From NCBI GenBank assembly GCA_008973525.1, contig WACJ01000073.1:868001-932000 (forward strand): 64,000 nucleotides of DNA, in the 5' to 3' direction. A program made the translations under genes and the position numbers. Positions 21,100 to 33,490 of the stretch are shown piece after piece. The DNA is from Stenopsyche tienmushanensis. Its lineage: Eukaryota > Arthropoda > Insecta > Trichoptera > Stenopsychidae. Each line of letters opens with the position of its first letter. The stretch's first letter is position 1. The notes below the pieces were generated by a model. The model worked only from the letters and a program-made list of their open reading frames with translations, was not told the origin of the DNA and made no database searches.

Positions 21100-21840
21100 G
21101 ACTGATCGGGTTGATTGTTTAAAGAAGATGAGGTAAAACATCCAAGTCAAATGATAATAATTTATTTCTGACGAGCAAAGACACATGAGGTCTGGCGTTA
21201 TCGTGATGAAAAACAACGCCTCGTCTGTTCGTTAATTCTGGCCGTTTTCTGACAATTGCATCCTTTAGATTGTCTAGTTGGAAACAATATTTTGTTAAAG
21301 TGATCGTTTCACCTTGTTGAAGTAGTTCATAATAAACTATCCCCTTTCAGTCCCACCAAATGCATAGCAAAACATTTTTTGGATGTAGGCCATGTTTAGC
21401 TACAGTTTCTGTACCCTTGGTTCAAAGACCGTTTATATTGGATATTCTCATAGAGTATCCATCTTTCATCTCCAGTGACAAGTCTCTTCAAAAAAGGTTG
21501 GTTATTATGTCGTTGGAGAAGAAAATCGCATGTTGGTTCATGAGGAAGCCACACATCTGAACGATTGATGTAGTCCAATTTTGTCAGATGATTATGGACG
21601 GATGTTCGTGGAATTTCTAACTTGTTAGCTATTTCGCGAACAGTCTATCGCGGGTTTTCTTCAACCATGGTTATGATTAGATCTGTGTTCATTTGCGAAA
21701 GAGACTTATGGGACAACCTAATATATTCGAGGAAGAGTATTAGATATCGTCCATGCGAGGAATGTGGAGTTATTAATTGCACAGTACAGACAAACACAAA
21801 ATTGTCAAATAAATTCAAAAGTCATCCTTTTCAATCGTAA
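21100..21840 (-). pseudogene. mariner transposase remnant
   Basis: Minus strand, order N to C: HTH part TVREIANKLEIPRTSVHNHL (about 21650-21590), DYINRSDVWLPHEP (21577 downward), FLKRLVTGDERWILYENI (first catalytic Asp kept), GIVYYELLQQGETIT, YCFQLDNLKDAIV, RKRPELTNRRG, VVFHHDNARPHVSLL (second Asp kept). The third catalytic block and the C-terminus are missing where it meets the hAT-like copy. A few stops and shifts remain, but it is one of the better preserved mariners. Termini not identified. Confidence 0.8.
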
Positions 21841-22984
21841 ATTACATCTTCATAAAACGTATCTGTAATACAATATACTTGTCATATTAAATTATTATTT
21901 CAATTTACACAGGTGATAAAAAGTATAGGGTTTCATATCGCTGTAATGAAATCTTTCACGTCGGTATGGACGAAATAATGCTATTAGTTTCAAACAATGA
22001 GGAGATCTGTCAAAATAGATGATACTATAGCAATGAAAATGTAGACTGCATTATCATAATTATTTTAAAATTGCATACCAGTGGGATTAATGAAGATTTT
22101 TGATTGGATATTTCAACATTGGTTGTTGTTGCTGTTGAAGCCCAAATGAAAAAGGCGCCAAATTCAAATCACAAGTCATGAGAAAATCTAGTAAATGAAT
22201 CGAAACTATAATTATAAATTTAATATGAAACTTTTTTTTATATAAAGTAAGAGTAGCAGATCAATAATTTGATTCCAAGACAAATTTTTGCTATTGATTT
22301 AAAAAAATATAGGAATATCATTTGAAATACTGGCCCAATTTATCTGATAATATTGTTCTTAATCTTACTTATGATTTATTACATATTATTACGCCTTTCT
22401 AATAATTTGGCGTAATAATTTAGCCAGTAGTAAGCCAGTAGCCAGTAGTAGCCAGCCGGCGTAGTAATTTGGCGAATTTTAATATTTCTTGCGTATTCAG
22501 GTTTCCTAATAACACTCCAAACTATTGATGTTTCCAAGCCTAATTTTATGAAAATATTTGATGCAAGTATTCTAGAATGTAAAAAAAGAATTGATTGATC
22601 TACGTAATTTTCTATTAATTATAGAAAAACACACAAATCTATAGATTTAATTCGCTTTTCAACTTTAAATCTTTTGATTGCACTAAAAACTGAAAACCAC
22701 ATGCATGAAATCAATGACATATAGACTTAAATATTTGTACAATGATTTTAAATGTAGAATTTAAGGTACTAAAAATCGTCCTGGGCAATGGAAATAACAG
22801 GGCCGTAGATTGGTGGGCGTTGGGAATTTTAATGTTTGAACTCTTTGTAGGGTAATATTCAATCAAATAACCCAAACGAAATTTATATCTACAGTGAGAT
22901 AGTCCCTTTAAAGAATATGATGGATTTAAATTCAAAAACTCTAAAGCACGCGCAGATTTTAATCAACCCTTATACTACTAAAGA
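21841..22984. other. AT-rich intergenic DNA with a short tandem repeat
   Basis: Includes a small array of GCCAGTAGTA-type units at about 22421-22455, and an isolated hAT-terminus-like CAGGGCCGTAGATTGGTGGG near 22798. Otherwise nothing recognised. Confidence 0.4.
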
Positions 22985-23115
22985 ATAATATACACTTAGG
23001 ATATTTTTATGCGAATTTGAAGTTATGCGATTTATAGAGAACAAAGCTTTTTTAATGCGAATTCGCATTGTAGGATAAATATGTATTGTGTTTTTATTTG
23101 TACTATTTTTTTATA
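22985..23115 (-). repeat. fragment related to the AT-R repeat
   Basis: Contains TATGCGAATTTGAAGTTATG, GCGATT and AATGCGAATTCGCATT, like the CGCATAACTTCGAAATCGCA edge of the AT-R repeats at 11.1 and 50.8 kb. Short and divergent, so only tentatively assigned. Confidence 0.35.
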
Positions 23116-23154
23116 AACTTTTTTGATACGATTTTTGGTACATTCATCACATTT

Positions 23155-23400
23155 CAAGTGTAACGTAGCACATTTAATTCTCCAGATTAACAGCGACATC
23201 TTTCGTCTCTCTTCAGGTGCAGTGTGCTATTTTAACAGCGCCATCTCTTGTGGCCCTGCGGAGAGCACCTGCATACCGACTGATCGCTTCTTGCGCGTGC
23301 ACCGTTGCCGGTTAGGTAGTGACGCGCAGGAGGCGGGATTCGGGAGAGTTGTCGGTTAGCCTTGGCTGCGGGAGGTCGTCCCTCCTGCAGCCAGACATCT
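23155..23400 (+). repeat. GC-R dispersed repeat, copy 2 (opposite strand)
   Basis: Reverse-complement match to 12375-12608: GTGCTATTTTAACAGCGCCA, CTTGTGGCCCTGCGGAG, ACTGATCGCTTCTTGCGCGT, AGTGACGCGCAGGAGGCGGG and GGCTGCGGGAGGTCGTCCCT. Also shares AGCGACATCTT.CGTCTC with the 33 kb copy, which extends the family boundary. Confidence 0.65.
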
Positions 23401-24756
23401 CTATCTTTCTCGTGTGGAATGCATAGTTATTTTGAGAAGAGAGTCTTTTTATTCGTCGCCGTCTATTCCCATCCATTCGTCCAGCATATGAACATAGCAT
23501 AAAAACCACGTCCTCTGCAAGATGGGACGTTTCTTGTGTATCGGTATCGAGATCATTATTTAAGCTAGCGTTACGGATTTGCTTTGTACTTGAATAACCC
23601 CCGGTGCGATTTTTGCAGCCGAACAACGTGGCAACCGCTGCAACTGCGAAGGCAACGCAAGGCTCAATCTATATGTTACAATACTTGTTCCCAATGTAAG
23701 TAATCGGTAGCATTTGCAGCGACAGTACTTTGGAAAACAGAGTAGAAGCCAGAGGGTTAAGACATTGAGCAGATCGATGCCTACGAAAGGCCATTGAATT
23801 TCTTAAATCCAAAGGACAATATGGCGTGTCTTGCAATCAAACAGATGTACAGTGTGTGTCTCGAGCAGACTGCATTTGAGATGCACAAACGTGCAGTAAT
23901 ATCTCTATCGGCTGTAGCCCGATTCGGTCATCCGTGGGCTCTGTGCGCGAGGTGAGCTGACACTGGGACCCTTTGTCTCGAGGGTCCAGTCTTCGGATCG
24001 CCAGGGGTCACCATATTTGCATTGGCCTCGGCTGCGGCAAACATTTGTTGTGTCGGAGATAAAATTAGACATGGCGTGTATCGGCGACTACCGACCCAGG
24101 GGTCGCATGTAGGCTGTGCCGGAGTTCATAACCGGCGCATGCGCTCTTTCGTCTGCAGCTCCAATATTAATTGCATCCCGGGAGGCTTTAATCATCGCCA
24201 TTGGCATCGATGCGCTTCATTACTAACAATGGGCCTGGATTGATTTATTTTAGAAATTACATCTTACACGTTGTACGCCGAGATTAATTATTTTAAATAC
24301 GATGATGTACGGATAACGTAAACACACGTTCGGAACGATCGGCTCGCCGTTCCGTACGAGGTCCCGCGTAGGGCCCCGACTGATGTATGACCCTTCAATT
24401 AATTAAGATAAATAAGAATCCTCGATGCAGTTCAGCGATCCAGAGAGATTAAATCGGATGCCAAAAAGAGTCCAATCCCTTTTGAATGAATGTGAGCTTC
24501 GGGGTGGCCATTCTGATAAAGTATCATGTTGCCAAACAGCAGTGGGTGTTTGGAAGCTTTTCAGCCTATTAAAGATATTGATTACCCCTTTGCTTCATGT
24601 TAAATTTACATGCAAAGCTAAATATATTTTTCAACCATGCTAAAAAACTGTATCAAATTAGCGAACCATTGATCAGCTAATGCGACAACATCAAAGTGGT
24701 CTTGTTTAATATTTTACAATTTCATATATTTGGATTTGACTATGGTACACTACTTA
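23401..24756. other. intergenic DNA, GC-richer island at about 23900-24400
   Basis: The island has no ORF with a domain and no match elsewhere in the window. It could be regulatory or an old repeat; only comparison with relatives would tell. The remainder is featureless. Confidence 0.35.
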
Positions 24757-25489
24757 CAAGGGATCCCGATCCCGAGCCAAAATTTCGATCCCGAGATTCA
24801 AATTCAATTCAGATTCAGAAAATATGCCCGAAGTAACATTAAACATCGAGTGTTTCGTCATTTAGTCTGGAACTGATTTTGGAAGTCAGGCAACTTGCTG
24901 CTAAAAATGCACGATCAGCCTCCACATTCTTAAAGTTTTAAAAGCATTTTCGTATAACACCATCAATGTGACTGAATTCCTTTCTGCTGAGACATGGACT
25001 ATAGCTCGCAAAATTCCCGATTTCCCGACAAATTATTTATTTCCGTCGCTGCAGATGAATACTTATATACTATAATACTTTGATGTGATTCGTAATTATA
25101 TTACGGAGGAATACAAAAATTTTGAGCCCCGTATCTATTATATTTCATATCGATATTACCATTATTAGAGTCGATGTGTAGTAAATACATCACCGGTAGG
25201 GAAAGGTTACTATAACAATTTGAAAAAAATACATGTACGCTATATATGTATACATAGATTGGACAGTCACTGCCCCTAGGCGTCACCTAAGTTTGCCAAT
25301 TAGTAGTTACGCCACTGTTTCCAAGCGTCCAGATTTCGTCGGGAATGTCTCGATTTAGTAGCCTTCATCGTGTTGGTGAGGTGTATGATTTCTGTTAGAT
25401 AAAAATTTCAATCCCGAATTTCACGTTTACTAATCCCGGGATTCATGAGCACCTAAAACTGTCAGGGATCCCAGGATTGGATTCCCTAG
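24757..25489 (-). mobile_element. decayed hAT element with dimerisation domain
   Basis: The minus strand at about 24840-24940 reads KNVEADRAFLAASCLTSKIS then SRLNDETLDV, the conserved hAT C-terminal dimerisation motif (VE..RAFSAAG...KLRSRL). The outer edges resemble inverted termini: CAAGGGATCCCGATCCCGAG at 24757 and, from the other side, CTAGGGAATCCAATCCTGGG ending at 25489. Any 8-bp duplication has decayed. Most of the transposase is gone. A different hAT-like end, CAGTGGCGTAACTACTAATT on the minus strand ending near 25315, sits inside, suggesting a nested small element. Confidence 0.68.
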
Positions 25490-26089
25490 TTCTGATATTG
25501 ACATGGTGTGTAGGCATTCATTTTTTATGTGATAAATTAACATTCAGTCGAAATATAAATCATCATGGGTGTAATTAAACTCCTTTAAATTTTCTGATTA
25601 ATATTAGACCTAATGGTCATCCCGAAAGAAATCCATTATTGTCTCACGCTCTTGTTAAATTTGTTTGTTAAAAAACGTCACGAAATATGAAACAGTTGGT
25701 CGAAAAGAGAAGGAGACTCATCTCAAACATCATAGGCACGCTAAGCGAATGCGCTGCAACGCTTTTTCTGTGTCTATACGTAGCGCTTAAGCAGCCATTA
25801 GACCGGTAGCGCGTCGTAAGTAGTTTCATTTCTATCACGCGAGAGTGTTGAAAATTGTACCAAGTTCGCAAGTCCTTCATCATTCTATGCCATATTTTAT
25901 AAGTTCAGCTATTTGGATTTGACTTTAAATATAAAGTTTTTGCTGTTATTTTTATTTTTATTTTTATTTATATCCTTTAACAGGATGATATCCCATTATT
26001 GGGTCCCAATGCAGCGGTATCAAGTAAAAAAATGAATAAAGCTTATCGGGAAAGACCGACTAGCCAGAGAATAATTCTATTATGGCTTG
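25490..26089. other. intergenic DNA with a T-rich microsatellite
   Basis: Low-complexity TTTTTA repeats at about 25945-25970. No gene. Confidence 0.4.
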
Positions 26090-26270
26090 AAAATCCGGTA
26101 ATATGACTCCTATTATGAAGGAAGAGCATTTTAGAGCCATGTTGAAAGTCAATTCATATACAAAAGTCCGAGCCCTTTCATGTGATTTAAGTGTTAGTTT
26201 TACGACTGTTTTTCATCATCTCACTGTAAAAGCAAAGGCGAAAAAGCTGTATAAATGGATGTCGTAAAAA
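26090..26270 (+). pseudogene. mariner transposase N-terminal fragment
   Basis: Plus strand: LKVNSYTKVRALSCDLSVSF then TTVFHHLTVKAKAKKLYKWM, the second helix-turn-helix of mariner transposases leading into the W.PHEL motif. Ends there; no catalytic part. Confidence 0.6.
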
Positions 26271-27440
26271 TTGTCATAAAAATTCTAATATTTATGGGGA
26301 TGTAATTGATGATTCGAAATGATAAAACGCCCTTTTAAATCGAATTATGATGAAAAAAGTTAATACTGTATGATAACAAAAATACCTGGACAATGTTAAA
26401 CGCAAATGAAGCTTCAGGATACGCACCCAAGTATTCAATACATAAAATAGTATGATAGATAAGCATGCACATCTCATATCACAATTTTCAAATTAAGTTA
26501 ATTTTGTTCTATAATTTCATATGTTACGGCCTAATATGATTGACAGCATCGCTCCTTTCTCTAATCGTCCTTCCATCGTAAAAATCAGAAACCTGGAGGT
26601 TCTTTTTTACCATAATTTTATAGTTATTACATTTGATCACGAGATGAATATTTAATCAACGATGGCTAAAAAAAGATTCGTTGACACGATGATGATTTTT
26701 CAAGGCAGGCAAACAGCACGACAGAGGAAATTACATCGACGTTCGATTTCATTATTTATAAATATTGCATGCTTATTATATCATCGTTCGCAGAGGATTA
26801 GTGCCAATTAATGGAAAAAAACTCATAAACAATGGCTTTACATATTAATATTTTATGAAAAATGATAAAAAGTAAATATTTTCACATAAAGATATCGAGA
26901 TTAGCCTAGATAAGTCCATCGATTTTTGTGCAAAACTATGGATTTTAATATTTTTTTTGTCTTCGATTGTGTGTTTTAATTAATATTAATGCTTGAAATC
27001 AAGATTATTAAATCTTAGGAAATATTGTGTATTTGAATAATTTTGAAATTATTTAGAATGCCCTAAATCTGTAATCAAAAGCAAAAAAATCATTGTAAAT
27101 TAATTTTCGAGATTTAATCTATAAAGCATAGAATGGCTTTCAATGGACACTGAGACTTAAAACATGACCTGAACTGATGTTCGTATTTTTATATTCACTC
27201 ACTGCTCTGGATTATATTTTTATAATTTTTTCATATCTTGGTTTATTTTATTTGTTCTTTGAAATACCATTAATGTAAATGATCTTATTATTTCAAAGAA
27301 ATACAAATATGCATTTTTAAAATCAGATGTGAATAATAGTCGGTTTGCATGGCTTATACATAGTGTTTTGCATGTCCCTAGACGCGTTTACTAGGAACTC
27401 CTACCATAGGGACGGGATGTCTCTAGAGACGTGCAAAAGT
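26271..27440. other. AT-rich intergenic DNA
   Basis: No gene or repeat recognised up to the minisatellite at 27.45 kb. A short stretch at 27370-27440 contains inverted snippets around CCCTAGACGCG and TCTCTAGAGACG. Confidence 0.4.
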
Positions 27441-27454
27441 GTGTCTAGACAAAT

Positions 27455-27654
27455 AAATCCAGTGGTGTAAAATCTGAAGACCGGGCGATTCACCGAATAG
27501 GGAACGTCCCCGGGTGAAGAAACCTAGTTGGGTTGGATGTGGAGACCGCACAAGCCACGGAATAGGTCATGTCTTCAGACAAAAAAATCCAGTGGTGTCA
27601 GGTCTGGAGACTATGTGAGCCACGGAATAGGGAACGTCCCCAGGCAAAGAAATT
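27455..27654 (+). repeat. degenerate minisatellite, unit about 65-70 bp
   Basis: Two near-complete units (27455-27522, 27587-27654) and a partial one (27541-27580), each with AATCCAGTGGTGT, a TCTG.AGAC step, CACGGAATAGGGAACGTCCC and CAGGCAAAGAAA. A further unit (28491-28539) lies on the far side of the LINE, so the LINE landed inside this array. Confidence 0.75.
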
Positions 27655-28490
27655 TTGCGTCGATATGGGCCGAGGCATTACAAATTGAAAGGGCCAGACT
27701 CAACATAGGCCTAAGTCCAGAGAAGGAGCGCGATCAGAGTGACTGCGGCATATCACATAGTGTCGGAAGACGCTGTCCTGGTACTGACTGCCATACCGCA
27801 AATCAACCTGCTCACTTACGAGAGACAGGCAATACAGAAAGGCAAAAACGAGAATAACGCTAAGCAAAGCACCATGGTGGCGTGGCATCCCTGATGGGAC
27901 AACTTCGCTAAAGGTCGGTGGACGCACGAGCTAATACCGAACCTGATAAATTGGATAACCAGAAAATACGGTCAACTTTATTACCACTTGACACAGGTCC
28001 TCACTGAGCACGGTTGTTTTGGTAGCTACCTACACAAAATAGGCAAAGAGACCGGCCCAGAGTGCCATCACTGCGAAGCGGAGTACAACGATGCTGCACA
28101 CACGACATTTATCTGCCCAGCACGGAGCACCGAAAGGGACATCCTACAGGAGGAGCTGGGAATCAGCTCGCTTTCCCCTAGCAACATGGTACCTTCAATG
28201 TTAACGGATGCTAGGGTATGGAATGAGTGGTGCAAATATACGATGTGCGCTATGCGGCAGAAGGAGGATGCTGAACGTACAATCCGACGAACTTTAGCAG
28301 TAGAATGACACACAGAAAGAGACAAATGGAGAGCCCGTGAGGGACATATCGTTGCCACTCTTGTGCAATACTCAATTAGTAGCCGGGTGGCAGCCAAAGA
28401 GGAGGGGAGTTTAGTGGGTAAAAATCTCACATTACCCCCAGAATTGTGGTGTCTTTTGAAGATTCCCCCCGTCGCAAACAAAACAAAAAA
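27655..28490 (+). mobile_element. 5'-truncated R1-like LINE with target duplication
   Basis: Flanked by a 13-bp duplication AGGCAAAGAAATT (27642-27654 and 28491-28503), with an A-rich tail before the second copy. Encodes the last part of an R1-clade ORF2 on the plus strand: SIWAEALQ, TAAYHIVSEDAVLVLTAIPQ, INLLTYERQAI, one stop near 27896, GRWTHELIPNLINWITRKYG, YYHLTQVLTEHGCFGSYLHK, and the CHHCEAEYNDAAHTTFICP zinc-knuckle; stop at 28306. 3' UTR has TTTAGTGGGTAAAAATCTCA and GTGTCTTTTGAAGATTCCCC. 5' truncation and A-rich tail are usual for target-primed LINE copies. Few lesions: relatively young. Confidence 0.88.
27988..28308 (+). pseudogene. R1-like ORF2 C-terminal fragment (CHHC knuckle)
   Basis: The longest intact part of the truncated LINE, 106 codons from an internal ATG. 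Residues 29-48 form the Cys-His pattern C-x2-C with H and C following that marks the C-terminus of R1-clade reverse transcriptases. No reverse transcriptase or endonuclease domain is present, so no activity is expected. Confidence 0.8.
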
Positions 28491-28539
28491 AGGCAAAGAA
28501 ATTCAGCGGTGTCAGGTTTAGCCACAAAATAGGGCTGCC

Positions 28540-29701
28540 AAAAAAAAAATCGATCCATATGCAAAACATCCTGTATATTATGTTAAGTTGATCTAAAAAT
28601 AATTATGCTGTTATCAGCAGTTTGACAGTTACAATGGATTCGTTTTGCGGATCCCGTACGCAATTAACAACTGTTTATTCGTTCGCATTTCTTCACAGAT
28701 CGATGTCAAAGCGACATGTTAAAATACTGTTATGCTGCAGAAGATCCTAGATCAATTATAAATGTCTCGATTGACATCCAGGGTATATAAAAAGGATATA
28801 TTGTTATTAACCCATTCGCACCGGCAGATCATCCTCGCCGACGATGACGCAACTGTGACACCGCCCTCATACATCATCTCGAGATGAGTCTTTTAAATCT
28901 TCCACGTGGATGGGAGCCCGGTGATTGATTCCTCCGGTAATTATTTACTTCACCTTTGGGCAGAAAATATTTCTGCTCTTCTAATTATGATTAATCGAGC
29001 GTCGATCGCTGGCAAGATACTTGTGGGCCGCCGAACGTGACTCCGTCAAATATATCGCGTCATACGGATGATTGTTTTACACCTACGGCCGATGATATAA
29101 TGACATGCAAGAATATACAGGGCGGGCCGAAATGTGCGCGGCGATTGTTATTTATTGCCGCGAAATTTGGGACGGTCCCTGTCAACTCGGATGATATGTG
29201 TCGCCGATAATTTTTAGTGCTCGAAATAAACTGAGGTCGATGAGGGTTGCTCAATTTATGAGGACGTTTGCTGCTTAATTTTTGGCAAATCGAAATTTTC
29301 GGCCCACTTATTTCGTTGGTGGTTATAAATCTGGTCGTTTTATCCGTCTCTGTTTCTCTTCGAAATCAACGTACAAGAATGATCTTTCTGAATCACTGGA
29401 ATTCGCTGGCAGATACGCGATCATCCTACCATACAGGTTAAGCTAAATGATTGTTTATCAGATTTATTCGATATTGTAAGCTGGTTTTTCTTGATCAGGG
29501 CTTGAACGCGAACAAGACCACAGACACAATCAATGAAGTTTTTGGAACAGTGCTAACGATCAACAGATGTCAATTTTAGCTTAGATGCTTTATATCGGGC
29601 GAAAAAAATACAAGTACCCCTAAATTATAAAGATTTCTAAGAAACAAACCCCCCTCTTCAAACGCCCCACCCGGGGTTAACATAACGGAGTTGCAAAACT
29701 G
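28540..29701. other. intergenic DNA, GC-richer island about 28790-29330
   Basis: No ORF with a domain and no repeat match within the window. Homeodomain-like TAATTA words and GC-richer composition would fit a regulatory island, but this is speculation without comparative data. Confidence 0.3.
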
Positions 29702-30035
29702 CAGGGACGTAACAAGGGCGTGGCAAAGCAGGCGCCCGCCACGGGCGCAATTGGACTTGGGACGCAAAATGCAGAATACTGACCCGGTCAAGAGTCGCAC
29801 AAGCTTTTTATTTTACTCAACCACTCTACTTTACATGAATCAACACTGATTAACGCTGTCCGTTTTTATAATATATACTAAGCTGTTGAATCCCTCTTTT
29901 CTTCGTTATCGTTATGTTCAGTTATGGTATTTGATCGCTAGCCGTTCATTCATCATATCAGCGGTCCGAAAAGCGGACCGATTGAGCATACAAACCTTAT
30001 GTTCACTCCATCCTCTTTTAGGGCGATTAGATACT
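29702..30035 (+). mobile_element. hAT-like repeat family copy 3
   Basis: Starts CAGGGACGTAACAAGGGCG and runs parallel to copy 1: GGGCGCAA.TGG.CTTGG, AATCAACACTGATT, CTGTCCGTTTTTATAATATA and the palindrome GGTCCGAAAAGCGGACC (about 29964-29980). Diverges near 30035. No transposase frame. Confidence 0.6.
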
Positions 30036-30054
30036 TGTCACGGACGTCCGACCA

Positions 30055-30235
30055 TAAACCCAAAGCAATTAAACTGGGAAGTTCTATCACATCCTTCATA
30101 ATCGCCAGCTTTGGAACATTCATTAAAAGATAAAAACGTAGATGAATTGAAAAATCATTTGGATTTGTATTTTCAGTCAAAACAATCTAATTTGAATAAT
30201 TTGAATAAAAGAGATTCAATATAATTGGGTAAAAA
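30055..30235 (+). pseudogene. mariner transposase C-terminal fragment
   Basis: Plus strand: KQLNWEVLSHPS-stop, then LEHSLKDKNVDELKNHLDLY and FQSKQSN. This is the stretch around the HPPYSPDLAPSD block, with that block (third catalytic Asp) deleted. It directly follows the hAT-like copy. Confidence 0.65.
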
Positions 30236-33194
30236 ATTGAATAACAATAGATTTCTTTCAGGATAACCTAATATAAAGGGTACCAGGATTTAATCCATTA
30301 TTTTATAGAGCAAAATTTAGCTTGGCGTCTGATATACAATGAGGATTGCTTACATCAGATAGCAGATATTCAAAGGAGCAAATCCCAATGTACCTTCAAT
30401 TTATGAATTTTTAGCATGTACCAAGATGCAAAAGACAACCGATCAAGGCATCAATCGGGCTTAGGAGTTGTTATTCAATTAATTAAAATTATCTTATTTT
30501 TTAAAGTCCCTATTGACATTTGACGAGGGTCAACCCTTCGCCGTGTTTATCGCTTATAATTATAGTGTTCTCGTGTGTATTAAAACGATGGTATTAAAGC
30601 TTATTGGATTAATTGCTGTTGTCATTAAACAGCTCAAATTGCATTCTTCAGCTTATAGGCATTTATAGGCTTTCAGATTGTGCTTTGTCAGCACGAAAAC
30701 GATTCGAATAGATCATAGCAAAGCTTTCAATAAAACCAGACAGACTAAATGGAGCATAAAACTAATTGCATACTAAATTTTTCATTAAATAATGGATGCT
30801 TTTCTACATTCAGGTCTTGATGTCAATTATTTGGAATGGCTGATCGTGTTGTTCGATGTTATCGAAGAATCCACTTCCATTAAGAGTCTCGTGGTGCATC
30901 GGCAAATATTATCGTATTTGCTTTTATAATACATGATGGATGTTCTTTGGGTTTGTTTGATTTTGATGAAAGAATCCATAGAAAATATGTACGTAGAAAT
31001 GCAATGCTTTGTTTCTGTATTCCATTTGTTCGATAGTTTTAACGATCTTTAACGATTCATACATCTTCATGCTCAAATTGCTGTTTGTTTCCTTAAATAT
31101 GTATAAAGAGATAAAGGCTCTTCCTATTGATTACAAAGTTGCATTATCTTTACTGTATTATTGCACTTATTCGTATTGCAAGTTGGAATAATATGCACTT
31201 TTTAAGCTCATTTCATTCATTTATATTTATCTATTGAATGTCATCTATTGAATGCATTGATGTAATCCATTTTTTTCAAGATTGCAATAAAAAAGGGTGT
31301 GTATTATTATATTGGAGTTCAACGTTGAAGATATCTTGGATCAATATTTTTTTGTCTTTGTTTTACGATTGTATTAGATAAATGTGCAAAAATTATTAAT
31401 ATCAAAATCTGATTTTTGGATCTAAACTAGCTGAAACGCTTTGCTGAATCATTACAATAATTATAAAATCTCAAGGATGAAATATGGCCATTAATTGTCT
31501 GGTCGTTGAAATGACTGTTGTAATGGCTGTTGTAATGGCTCCTGAAATGACCATTGATTAGCAAGCTTAGATCATTTAATCACACTTGTTTTATGAACAC
31601 TATACTGAGATGCATTCACAAGAATTTGATAATAAAACCGTACTTAATCATATTAATATAAATAATATTAGTATTTACAATGGCCAAAAGATGACTCGCC
31701 ATATTGGCATTAGTTAGATAAAATAGACATTTTCTATCATAACACATTTAATAATGATGTCGAAGAGAATTTCGAAAAAATAATGTTACATAAAAATAGA
31801 CATCAGTTTAATATTAGACATGCGAATTGATGAATGCATAACATTTGTTTGAATAATGGGACATTTATCCGCCATTTTGTGACCAAATGTCAAACGGTTA
31901 TTATAACACTGCATTAATTACGATTGTTGCGGAATATTTATTGCATATTAGATAATCAAATGGGTCATAGATTAATATAGATCGTAAAATCAGGCGAAAA
32001 AAAAATACAAAAAATAGACAATGGCGACTTTTACTTTTCATAGAGTGTAGGATGGCTAATTGTTTGTAATATTACAATAAATTGCAATCAAACATCGGCA
32101 TGAAAATTGGCAATCAATTTTTATTGCATTTCGCGTGTTGGCTATTTTTTAGCAATCCTCAAGAGAGACGTCTTATAAAACGATGACGGATGTGCGGATT
32201 TTTTAGCGAAACGCGTTTTGTTTATGGCTATGGAGACTCTTCTAAAGGTTAACGGCTTATCAAATTGTGCAAAAAAATTAAAATAATGAGATCAGGATTC
32301 GAATATGTTTTGCATCGCCGCCCGATTATATAAGATGTATTTTGTTGCGCAATTTTCGACCCGTGCTGGATTCACCGTTGCATTTTTTTTTCTTCTAAAA
32401 TACACTTCCACAATAGGAAAATTGATGACTTTTCGATGCTAATTTTGTGCAGAGCCCAGACAAATACTCGAGAAATTCCGCATAAGAGCAGTATAAAAAC
32501 GGACGTCGGTCAAGCAATAAATGGAGATCTCATGTGTGGGTTTGAAGTTCATGACTCCAGTCTGGAGGTCGAAAACCTAGAAAGGTTACTGTACTTTTGG
32601 CGGAAAAAGCATGCTAATTTTTGAGACATATTTATTTTTATAGTTCTCGGTATTTGCACGTTAATGATCCAACATGTGTGTTTATTAAATCTCATTTTTA
32701 CGTATGCAATGGTACCGTTACGCAAATGCGGATAGGGATCTTATGTTGTCAGGGATTTTCTGAGATATGATTATTGGAGCAATTTTTACACACTATTACT
32801 ATAAATGCTACAACATATTTTTGATGTCAAATTGTTGATAAAAGCGGGATTATTTGGCATGTAAAGATACAACCAGGTATTCGCACTGGAAATCCATAAT
32901 TATCCGTAATTTAATAATTCGATCGCTTTATATTAGGACTTTTCATCCAAATGTAATATAAAGCAATAAAACTAGAAGTTAAAATAGATCCAAAAGTACA
33001 AGATTTAATGCATAAATAGGAGCAATAACAGTTTTAAGTTGTCACGGAAAATTAAGGACATAATTGATGGATAGCCGCGCTAACCCACGGGTTCGTTTTT
33101 CTTTCGGATCATGTGTAGCCGGATCTTTGGATGGGGATGGACGGGTATCGAACAAAAATACTGTATTTTTAAAGTAAATTTATATTCAGCACCA
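30236..33194. other. long AT-rich intergenic stretch
   Basis: About 3 kb without recognised genes, termini or repeat matches. A small imperfect tandem TTGTAATGGCT lies near 31510-31545. Several short ORFs (31009-31191, 32436-32624) have no recognisable features. Confidence 0.45.
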
Positions 33195-33475
33195 GAGAGA
33201 GAAAGATCTGGCGGTGAGAAGGACGTCTTCCCGCAGCCAAGGCCAACCGACGACTCTTATCGACTTTTGCCTTCTGCGCATCACTAACCAACCGGCAATG
33301 GTGCACACACTAGAAATGATCGATCGGTAATAGCATGTGCAATATCTTTGTAGCGCCACAGAAGATGGCGCTGTTAAAATAGCATTTAAAAAGAGACGGA
33401 AGATGTTGATGTTAATATGGCGAATTAAATCCTATGAATAATTATTATGTTTATTCCATAAAATATAATAATAAT
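33195..33475 (-). repeat. GC-R dispersed repeat, copy 3
   Basis: Same orientation as the 12.4 kb copy: TCCCGCAGCCAAGGCCAACC, CTGCGCATCACTAACCAACC, TGATCGATCGGTAA and GATGGCGCTGTTAAAATAGC. Followed by a degraded form of the flanking TTTATTCCATAA block (33450 region), supporting that block as part of the family. Confidence 0.6.
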
Positions 33476-33490
33476 TTTATATAATAAGTA

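Noticed and set aside
25945..25970. T-rich run as a regulatory element
   Set aside because: Plain TTTTTA microsatellite.
28068..28496. 142-codon minus-strand ORF
   Set aside because: Antisense shadow of the R1-like ORF2 fragment and its 3' UTR.
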